This document shows positions 33,206-40,332 of a DNA stretch of 64,000 nucleotides, one piece after another (positions within the stretch are counted from its first letter, which is position 1; the number at the start of each line of letters is the position of its first letter). The notes under the pieces are model-generated. The model was not told the origin of the DNA. It searched no databases and was given only the letters and a program-made list of their open reading frames with translations. Where the stretch lies: assembly GCF_900186535.1 (NCBI RefSeq), contig NZ_FYDE01000005.1, positions 224,895-288,894 of the forward strand. Reading direction: 5' to 3'. The translations under genes were made by a program, and so were the position numbers. Source of the stretch: Marasmitruncus massiliensis. GTDB lineage: Bacteria > Bacillota > Clostridia > Oscillospirales > Ruminococcaceae.

Positions 33206-33246
33206 ATTGAGCCGCAGGTGGATTCATCTGCGGCTCAATTTATTTA
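33206..33246 (+). terminator. Terminator after the DUF6550-like gene
   Basis: ATTGAGCCGCAG and CTGCGGCTCAAT arms with TTTATTTATA after them. It isolates the upstream genes from the transposon. Confidence 0.8.
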
Positions 33247-33341
33247 TAAGGTTAATCTCTAAAGCAGTATCGCCCCTTTTTATATGGTACGATAAGGCAA
33301 TTGTCTTGTTAGACATATAAAAAACGCAGGAGGCGATGTTT

Positions 33342-34427
33342 ATGGAATTAAGCATTATTAAAAGGGAGTCGGAAATCATCGTAGCGCTTTTCGATGATGA
33401 CATGCGGCTGGTCAAGCCCGTATGGGAGTTTTTGAAGTATCAACGGCTTCGAGGCATGGCGCACAACACAATAAAAGCGTATGGCAGGGATCTGAAAATA
33501 TTCTGGGACTATTTGAAACACAGCGGATATGCGTATGATGAGATGTCAATCCAGCGCCTGGGCGATTTTGTAGAATTTCTCAGGCAGCCGCAAGGCAGGC
33601 ATAGTCCAGCCTTGTTTCAAGACAGCTCGCGACAGCCGCAAACCATCAATCATATCTTGGGGACAGTCCACAGCTTTTATCAATACTGTGAAATCATGAA
33701 TCAGGTTGAAACCCCCATTTTTATGAAGGATATTGTCCGGCCTCAAAGCATGTTCAAAAGTTTTCTGTACCATACAAGGCGTGACAATCAGACGAAACAA
33801 TCCGTTTTTAAGGTCAAGGAAAGCAGCAAGGCTGTGAGGCTGGTACAGCCGTCAGAGATAGACGCGGTGTCAGCGCATCTGGGCACTTCAAGAGACAGGC
33901 TGATACTAAAAACGCTTCAGCTTACAGGGGCACGCATTGCGGAAGTCCTGGAATTACGGATAGCGGATATTCCTTATCCTGATCCAGCCTCACCCATCAG
34001 CATCCTTCAGGACATAAAATCAAAAGGAGGCCGGCGCACGCTATATCTTCCGACATCCTTACTGGAAGAAATCGACCGGTATATTCTGGAGGAAAGAGCC
34101 CTAATCAATACCGCACACGATTATATTTTCGTATCGCTGAAAAAAGAGCATTATGGAAAACCGCTAAGCTACCGCGCAGCATACGAAGTGTTCCATACGG
34201 CAATGAAAAAGGCGGGCGTTTCCTTTCATTTCCACGCACTCAGGCACACCTTCATCTCAGCCCTCGTTGAAAGCGGCATGGATATCAGCGTTGTGAGGAT
34301 TATTGCCGGCCACCGGCAAATCACCACCACGCAGCAGTACACTCATATTTCCAACCGATACCTTTTCGAGAGTCTGAGCAAGTACTGGAGCCGCTGTTCC
34401 GGCATGGGAGGTGCGCATGGTGAATGA
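33342..34427 (+). CDS. Tyrosine recombinase A (TnpA-like)
   Basis: A 361-residue tyrosine recombinase, the size of Tn554 TnpA. The core-binding domain begins RLRGMAHNTIKAYGRDLKIF. The catalytic residues are the arginine of TGARIAEVLELRI, FHALRHTFISALVESG, AGHRQITTT and the tyrosine in QQYTHIS. The ATG at 33342 has AGGAGG eight bases upstream; an ATG six bases earlier is too close to it. It overlaps the next recombinase gene by 11 bases. Confidence 0.88.
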   Translation: MELSIIKRESEIIVALFDDDMRLVKPVWEFLKYQRLRGMAHNTIKAYGRDLKIFWDYLKHSGYAYDEMSIQRLGDFVEFLRQPQGRHSPALFQDSSRQPQTINHILGTVHSFYQYCEIMNQVETPIFMKDIVRPQSMFKSFLYHTRRDNQTKQSVFKVKESSKAVRLVQPSEIDAVSAHLGTSRDRLILKTLQLTGARIAEVLELRIADIPYPDPASPISILQDIKSKGGRRTLYLPTSLLEEIDRYILEERALINTAHDYIFVSLKKEHYGKPLSYRAAYEVFHTAMKKAGVSFHFHALRHTFISALVESGMDISVVRIIAGHRQITTTQQYTHISNRYLFESLSKYWSRCSGMGGAHGE

Positions 34428-35844
34428 CAGCCAAGATGTCTGGACTTTATTAGAAACCGATGAATGCTCCCAATACTATGGGCAGGATTTCCGCTTTGAT
34501 TTTTCCTATATGAAGGCCGCGCAAATCAAAAGAGTGTACAAAGCATATATCCGGCAATGCTATCAAACGCAGAGCAAGTCGGTATGCAGGCTCTACAATG
34601 AAATATTAGGGTTTAAGTACTTTTTCGGCTTTGCGCAGCAGAAAGAAATCCACAGTCTGCGTTCGCTTTGCAACGATGACATCTGCCATTTTATCATATA
34701 TTTGAAAACCTCGGTCTTAAGAAAAAAGCAAAAGCCACTTGCTTACGCATATCAGAAACGTTGTCTGGATGTTGTAAAAAACGTAATCCGCTGGGGCCAG
34801 CTTCATATGCCGGAGGAGGTTCCACAAACAGAAATTTTCGCCGGCAATGAGTATATCGGAACAAACAGCAAGCTTAAAATTGAATTCATTCCAGATGAAA
34901 TTATGGCTCAGGTTTCATCCGCCCTGGAAGATGAGCAAAACCCATTTATGAAATACGGCATTATCATCCTGCGTTCCACCGGAATGCGGATTGAGGATAT
35001 GCTTCGGTTAAAAACGGGATGTCTCGCCCCACACCCCATCAGCGGCGCCACATTAACCTGGTACAACCATAAAAACAGAAAACCGCAGCCGCCGATGCCA
35101 ATACCGGACGAATGTGCCGATGCTGTACGAAAGTTGGCAGAGCACACAGAGTATCTAAGAACGCAGGCCTCCCTCGAACTGAAAGAGCTTATATTTTTGA
35201 AACTGCGCAGCAAAGGCGGCAACGCGGGCAGGGTCACACGTATTGGGCAATCAGAATTCAGAAACGATATGCAGGATTTTGCATCAAGGAACAATATCAC
35301 TGACCAGGGCGGTGAGCTTTATCGCCTGACGCCGCACAAATTCCGGCGGACTTTGGCAACGGATATGCTTTCCAAGGGCACGAACATCAGTGTAATCCAG
35401 TCTGTCCTTGGGCACAGCGCGGTTGGCTCCACGAAAATGCATTATGCGGACGTAAAAGACAGCTCCCGTGCGGATGTTTTCCGTTCCATCGGAATCATCG
35501 GGAATATTCAAGCCGTCGATGAGTCGGTTATACCGGACAGCGCGGAGCTGTCCTGGTTTCAGGAAAACCGGAATGGTTGTGCCAGAATGTGTGACGGCTA
35601 CTGCACGCAGCCATTTCAGCAGGGCGTTTTATGCGAACGCCTGCTGAACAGGCAAAAATGCTATACATGCAGCCGATATATCACAACCCCGGAGTATTTG
35701 GAACACCACAGGGAATATCTGCGTTCCCTGGAGGAGCAACTTGCCAATAACCCATACGGGCATCACTATGCCGAACACTTTTCGGGGACAGTAGCCGTCT
35801 TAAAAGAAATCATTGCGGGACTGGAGGCGTTAAAAGATGATTGA
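34417..35844 (+). CDS. Tyrosine recombinase B (TnpB-like)
   Basis: A 475-residue tyrosine recombinase. Catalytic residues appear in RSTGMRIEDMLRLKTG, LTPHKFRRTLATDML, LGHSAVGSTKMHYADV. After the catalytic domain comes a cysteine-rich segment (CARMCDGYCTQPFQQG, then CERLLNRQKCYTCSRY) that may bind zinc, followed by a coiled tail. The ATG at 34417 has GGGAGG upstream; a GTG at 34411 is in frame. It overlaps recombinases A and C. Confidence 0.87.
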   Translation: MVNDSQDVWTLLETDECSQYYGQDFRFDFSYMKAAQIKRVYKAYIRQCYQTQSKSVCRLYNEILGFKYFFGFAQQKEIHSLRSLCNDDICHFIIYLKTSVLRKKQKPLAYAYQKRCLDVVKNVIRWGQLHMPEEVPQTEIFAGNEYIGTNSKLKIEFIPDEIMAQVSSALEDEQNPFMKYGIIILRSTGMRIEDMLRLKTGCLAPHPISGATLTWYNHKNRKPQPPMPIPDECADAVRKLAEHTEYLRTQASLELKELIFLKLRSKGGNAGRVTRIGQSEFRNDMQDFASRNNITDQGGELYRLTPHKFRRTLATDMLSKGTNISVIQSVLGHSAVGSTKMHYADVKDSSRADVFRSIGIIGNIQAVDESVIPDSAELSWFQENRNGCARMCDGYCTQPFQQGVLCERLLNRQKCYTCSRYITTPEYLEHHREYLRSLEEQLANNPYGHHYAEHFSGTVAVLKEIIAGLEALKDD

Positions 35845-37372
35845 GGCATTGAAACAGCAAATCCTCTCCGGAGGGGCTGACTTTGAAAACATAAAAATCG
35901 GGAATTCATGGTTTGTAGAGGATACATGGGATCTCACACCGTACATGCCGCGTAAAACGCTGTCAAGTACCCATAAGCAAATCCGTTTTGGGTACATCGG
36001 CGATGAGCAAATGAAACAGATTGTGAAGCAGTATGCCTACTTTCGGCTGGGTCAAATCAAACCCTTTTCCGTCCATCATGAGATCAATGGGGTTCTTCCG
36101 GTAGTTTTTGAGTATTTCAAGTTGATGGGAATCAACAGCTTCCGGGAGGTTACACAGGAAGTATTCCTGGAATTCGCATTATGGATGAAGGATGTGAAGC
36201 AGTATAAACGCTCAGTTGGATTTAAGCGCTCTCGTATTTTACAGCAAATTATTCAGACAGGCCAGATTAAGGGATGGGATGTCCCATGCGAGAATATCTT
36301 CCTGCATATGTCGGCGGCCAGTCTGTGGGGAAACCGTGCTTCGATGAATCGGGAAAGCAGTAAGTTCAAACCGATCCCGGAGGATATTTTCAATACAATC
36401 CTTGACTGCGCTGTTAACAAAGAAACTGATGTCTTAACAAAGGCGGGCATCATCATCCAAAGTCAGACAGGGCTGCGGATCAGTGAAGTCGTGTCTATTC
36501 AGGAGGGCTGTATCCACACCACAGATGACGGGAACGCCTATATGGAGATTATGCTGGGAAAAACGGAACGCGCTGAACCAGCCCCGCATAAGGTATTTGT
36601 CAATCAATTGGTATGCGATGCGGTAAGAGAATTGAGCGATTACACGAAGCCGCTTCGGGAAGAAAGCGGCCTGAAAGAGCTGTTTTTAACAAGGGCATTA
36701 CGGTTTCATAATCATGTGGTGGTATACAAAACCGACCTTTTTGCCACATACAAGATAGCTCCATTCATCAAGCGATGGAACATCTGCGGCAGCGATGGTG
36801 AGGTTTACCCTCTAAAAAGCCATCAATTCAGAGCGACTTATGTGCGGGAGCTGATTAAGCGTAAACTGCCAATCTCATATATTATGAAGCAGTTTGGGCA
36901 CGTATCCATTGAAATGACCGCTCACTACCTGACCTTGCAGGAAACCGAAGTAAAGGAAATCTATGCGGAGATTATTCTAAGCCCTAACGCAAAGCTCGCC
37001 GGCCTTAGAGCCTCAGAGATTCAAAACAATCTCCAAGCCTACTTCAGAGGACGGGCTGAAACGGATATCGATTTGGTGATTTCAGAACTGGCAAGTGCCG
37101 CCAGTTTCAATCCGCTCCCCAATGGCATCTGTTTGTATGATTTTCGCCGCGGCAACTGTACAAGCGGTGACGGATGCTTCTTTTACAACTGCCCGAATTA
37201 CATCACGGAAATCAGTTTTTACCCGGTGCTGAAAAAAGAACTGGAGCTGATGGAGCGGGAAATGGAGCGGTTCCGTTCGTTAGGCCGAGAACGGGACTGG
37301 CAGCGGCAATATGTGAAATATCAGTATTTAAAACCATTGGTGGAAAATTTGGAGGTGCAGATAGATGATTGA
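35837..37372 (+). CDS. Tyrosine recombinase C
   Basis: A 511-residue tyrosine recombinase. Catalytic residues appear in TGLRISEVVSIQEG, LKSHQFRATYVRELI, FGHVSIEMTAHYLTL. A C-terminal cysteine-rich motif (CLYDFRRGNCTSGDGCFFYN) and a Glu-rich coil follow, parallel to recombinase B. The N terminus has a long segment before the core-binding domain. It overlaps recombinase B by eight bases and the TnpC-like gene by eight. Confidence 0.87.
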   Translation: MIEALKQQILSGGADFENIKIGNSWFVEDTWDLTPYMPRKTLSSTHKQIRFGYIGDEQMKQIVKQYAYFRLGQIKPFSVHHEINGVLPVVFEYFKLMGINSFREVTQEVFLEFALWMKDVKQYKRSVGFKRSRILQQIIQTGQIKGWDVPCENIFLHMSAASLWGNRASMNRESSKFKPIPEDIFNTILDCAVNKETDVLTKAGIIIQSQTGLRISEVVSIQEGCIHTTDDGNAYMEIMLGKTERAEPAPHKVFVNQLVCDAVRELSDYTKPLREESGLKELFLTRALRFHNHVVVYKTDLFATYKIAPFIKRWNICGSDGEVYPLKSHQFRATYVRELIKRKLPISYIMKQFGHVSIEMTAHYLTLQETEVKEIYAEIILSPNAKLAGLRASEIQNNLQAYFRGRAETDIDLVISELASAASFNPLPNGICLYDFRRGNCTSGDGCFFYNCPNYITEISFYPVLKKELELMEREMERFRSLGRERDWQRQYVKYQYLKPLVENLEVQIDD

Positions 37373-37928
37373 AAGAAACACATCCGGCCTGAAAGCGCAT
37401 TCTGAAACAAAAAGTGCTAAGACCGAAAAGAAGGTCAATACCGCAATCGACCGTTTGAAACAGGACAAACGACCTATTAATTTCAACACGATTGCTGCGG
37501 AGGCTGGCGTATCCAAGGCTACCCTGTATAACCATCCCCGTTTAAGAGAGCGCATCTCCAGCCTTCGGATGATGCAAAAGCAATCACAGCAGCAGCCCGT
37601 TCCTGTTGAAAACATGGATGCAGTTAAGCTTCTGCGTGCTGAAGTCCGGCGATTGAAAAAGGATAAAGAAAATCTCATCCTGCAGCTGCTGGAATTTGAG
37701 GAGATAAAAGAGGAAAACCGCAAACTGAGGGACAGGCTGTCATTGCAACCCCGGCAAGAAGTGATTGACAACCGATTTATTCAAAAGCTTCGTGAAAGCA
37801 GTTTTGCCGCAATCTCAGGCAGGGCTGAAGCCGAAATTTTACGTCGGTTTGGCGGTGAAACTCTTGGGGTAGAGTCAACTGAGCAGGACTTTTATGAGCA
37901 GATTCGGAAAATCATCTCAACGTATTAG
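37365..37928 (+). CDS. TnpC-like (DUF6262) protein
   Basis: A 187-residue protein with an N-terminal HTH (FNTIAAEAGVSKATLYNHPR near residue 44), a central coiled coil (LRAEVRRLKKDKENLILQLL) and an acidic tail. DUF6262/TnpC-type proteins accompany Tn554-family recombinases and bias the orientation or frequency of transposition. It overlaps recombinase C, completing the module. Confidence 0.8.
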   Translation: MIERNTSGLKAHSETKSAKTEKKVNTAIDRLKQDKRPINFNTIAAEAGVSKATLYNHPRLRERISSLRMMQKQSQQQPVPVENMDAVKLLRAEVRRLKKDKENLILQLLEFEEIKEENRKLRDRLSLQPRQEVIDNRFIQKLRESSFAAISGRAEAEILRRFGGETLGVESTEQDFYEQIRKIISTY

Positions 37929-38091
37929 ACGCGGAGGAATATCTAATGTGTAAAAATCCCTGTAAAACAAGGCGGTTGTTTCGTGTTAGACATCCGCCTC
38001 CTAAAGATAAACAATGGATTAAAACAATGTTTATATGAAGGTACGGTTGAAAGATACCGTGCCTTTTTCTTTTGCAAAAAAGGAGGTCAGG

Positions 38092-39777
38092 ATGAAAAAA
38101 TTCCTTTTGAGAGTCTTGCCGATGCTCCTCATTTTTTGCCTGCTTTGCCCGATGACTGCGTTTGCCGACACCGGCGGCAACGGAAACATTGACGGCGGAG
38201 GCGGTGGCATGGGGCAAGGAACCAGCACCAATTCATGGAACGGCGGCAACGAAGGTGTGCGTGTGACGGTGGTGCGTGCGAGCGATCATGCGTTTGTTAC
38301 CACACCGATAGATTTTACAAACAAGAAACCCGATAATATTCAAGTGCATTTTGGAAAAGTGAGCAAGCTGCAATATACCACAGGCAGTGGATTGACGCCT
38401 ACCACAAGCGTATATCAATATATCAATCCTGCTCAGACCATGCCCCGCATTATCAGCACCAACGGCAGTAATAACATTGAAGCCATCAAAAAATACTTCT
38501 GTTCGGAATATGTGGTCAAGCGAATAGCGGATGTCACAGGCATGAATTACGATGTTCTTATTGGCGGTGAGTATAAAATACTTTTAGAGTCTGTCGCCTA
38601 CTACAAGTTTGAGGGCACCATGATTGCCACCACTGCCACCGAGGCGGCTCTCTATGACGAGCAGACAAGCGGCCTGCTCCGAAAAAGAATGGTATCCCTC
38701 ACCCACAAGAATCTCCCTCTCGCCATGTTCTTGGAAGTAAGCGACCTGGGCTATCCCGCATGGGGAGGCAGCAAAACCAGCGCCGCCACCAATGCGGATA
38801 TCAAATCCAGCCTTGGGCTTGGCATCGTCCGCTTTGAGGAAAAGCCGGAGGAACCGCAGATTGAAGCCTACGACTATGAGTACCGGGTCAACACCGACGT
38901 CATTACAGCGGTTCGGATCAGCGGCGGCCAGTCCGATCCGGATAAACCCACCCGTGTCAGCTTCAATATCGGCGGTCAGACCTACAGCGTGGGCAATGTT
39001 TACTACCCTGACGGCGACAGCCAGCTTGCGTGGGTGAAATGGAAAACCCCGGATACCGAGCAGAACATGGCCATTGAAGTGACGGTGTCCGGCCCCGGCA
39101 GCACAGCGAAAACGACCCTCAATGTGAAAATTGTTGACCTTGATAAGAACCCGCCGCCCAATCCTGTAGCCGATGACCGCAATGACAGCTTCTCCCGCGC
39201 TTCCGTTCCAAGCAGAGCTGTGAAAAGCACGGCAAGCTGGGGCGTCTGGCGTCCGTGGTGGCAGGAATATTGGGTGTGGCATGGAGATGATGAGGATGGA
39301 TACTGGTGTGACCATGGATGGTGGGAATTCGATCTGGATCGCTATAGCGCCAGCCTGACCTCCAATATGAGCATCCAGTGCGACAGCAAGAATCCCACCG
39401 CCAGCAGGACGGTAATGAAATCAGGATACGGCATCAACCAGACTGCCACCGGGAGCATCGGCTCCAGCCAAAGCTCGGCGGTTACCCAGCCGCAGAACGC
39501 GGTCAGCTACTTCTCTGAATTCGGCTACAAAACCTACTGGCGGCTCTTGGAGCGGATGGGTACAGGGCGGTTTGAGTTTCAGAAAAATCCGTATTCCACC
39601 TACAAAAACCGCACCCATTTCAGCCCGATCTGGATGCCGGACGGTGCTTATACCGTCAACACATGGCTCATAGATGCGTGGACGCCCGACGGGATGCTGT
39701 CCGCCAACCTGACCGACAGTCTGACCATAAAGGGCAATCTGTGGCAGGATTGGCATGCCGGTCCCATCCAGCCGTAA
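38092..39777 (+). CDS. Secreted, tryptophan-rich ICE surface protein
   Basis: A 561-residue protein with a signal peptide (MKKFLLRVLPMLLIFCLLC, cleavage probably after TAFA). A Gly/Asn-rich segment follows. Residues about 290-370 look like a beta domain (RVSFNIGGQTYSVGNVYYPD). A striking segment rich in Trp, Asp and His lies near 400-430 (WRPWWQEYWVWHGDDEDGYW). No anchor is visible at the C terminus. It is the first gene of the conjugation region and may be a surface exclusion or mating-contact protein; this is inference. AGGAGG precedes the ATG at 38092. Confidence 0.7.
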   Translation: MKKFLLRVLPMLLIFCLLCPMTAFADTGGNGNIDGGGGGMGQGTSTNSWNGGNEGVRVTVVRASDHAFVTTPIDFTNKKPDNIQVHFGKVSKLQYTTGSGLTPTTSVYQYINPAQTMPRIISTNGSNNIEAIKKYFCSEYVVKRIADVTGMNYDVLIGGEYKILLESVAYYKFEGTMIATTATEAALYDEQTSGLLRKRMVSLTHKNLPLAMFLEVSDLGYPAWGGSKTSAATNADIKSSLGLGIVRFEEKPEEPQIEAYDYEYRVNTDVITAVRISGGQSDPDKPTRVSFNIGGQTYSVGNVYYPDGDSQLAWVKWKTPDTEQNMAIEVTVSGPGSTAKTTLNVKIVDLDKNPPPNPVADDRNDSFSRASVPSRAVKSTASWGVWRPWWQEYWVWHGDDEDGYWCDHGWWEFDLDRYSASLTSNMSIQCDSKNPTASRTVMKSGYGINQTATGSIGSSQSSAVTQPQNAVSYFSEFGYKTYWRLLERMGTGRFEFQKNPYSTYKNRTHFSPIWMPDGAYTVNTWLIDAWTPDGMLSANLTDSLTIKGNLWQDWHAGPIQP

Positions 39778-39791
39778 GGGAGGGAGAAGAA

Positions 39792-40262
39792 ATGGCATAT
39801 GAACGGATTGAGTCTCCCAAAGGCAGCCTATACCACTACACAAAAACGGATCTGCTGGAGGCCATTCTCAAGGATGGCCGCATCCGGCGGTTCGGAGATC
39901 GTGAGTGCTGGTTCTGCACCTCTCTTGCGGATACCCTGCGTCTTATGGAAATGACCGTCATGCAGGAGGGGCATCCCTATGTGGACGCGCAGGGCTTCTG
40001 GCGGAAATACCCCGCTTTCGTGCCGGAGGATTATGTGATTCTCCAGTTGGAGCCACGCTATCAGAACGGCGATTGGGTGCGCTGGAATCAGGAGCTGCCG
40101 CCCGGCTGTTCCGCTGAACTCCTTACGCAAGCAAAAGAGTTCAGTGAACTGAAAAAGGGATTTCGGGGCGACCTGAAGTTTTACCAGAATCCGCAGGTGC
40201 TTGCGGTAGCTCCGCTTTTGGAGGAACAGACTCCGGGTATGGGTATGACCATGCAGCTATAA
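39792..40262 (+). CDS. HYT-motif protein, possible ADP-ribosyltransferase-like fold
   Basis: A 156-residue protein. The N terminus (GSLYHYTKTDLLEAILKDGR) has the H-Y-T pattern followed by a helix and a small-residue turn that is seen in DarT/DUF4433-like and other ADP-ribosyltransferase-fold proteins. CWFCTSLADTLRLMEM follows. A catalytic glutamate cannot be assigned. It lies between the surface protein and the pilin-like gene. The C terminus EEQTPGMGMTMQL matches the integrase tail closely. Function unknown. Confidence 0.6.
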   Translation: MAYERIESPKGSLYHYTKTDLLEAILKDGRIRRFGDRECWFCTSLADTLRLMEMTVMQEGHPYVDAQGFWRKYPAFVPEDYVILQLEPRYQNGDWVRWNQELPPGCSAELLTQAKEFSELKKGFRGDLKFYQNPQVLAVAPLLEEQTPGMGMTMQL

Positions 40263-40332
40263 AAGCAGAAAAGGAACAAGGCCACAGGAGTAATTCTGCT
40301 GCCTTGTTTGCAATTTTAGAAAGGTGGTCTTT

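Larger units (their letters stand above)
33342..37928 (+). mobile_element. Tn554/RIT-like transposon with three tyrosine recombinases
   Basis: Three overlapping tyrosine recombinase genes followed by a TnpC/DUF6262-like gene, all rightward and translationally coupled. The order resembles Tn554 (TnpA, TnpB, TnpC) and RIT trios. It sits inside the ICE between the DUF6550-like gene and the conjugation region. No cargo gene is seen. GTTAGACAT occurs on both sides (33308-33316 and 37985-37993), a weak hint for the ends. Confidence 0.7.
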
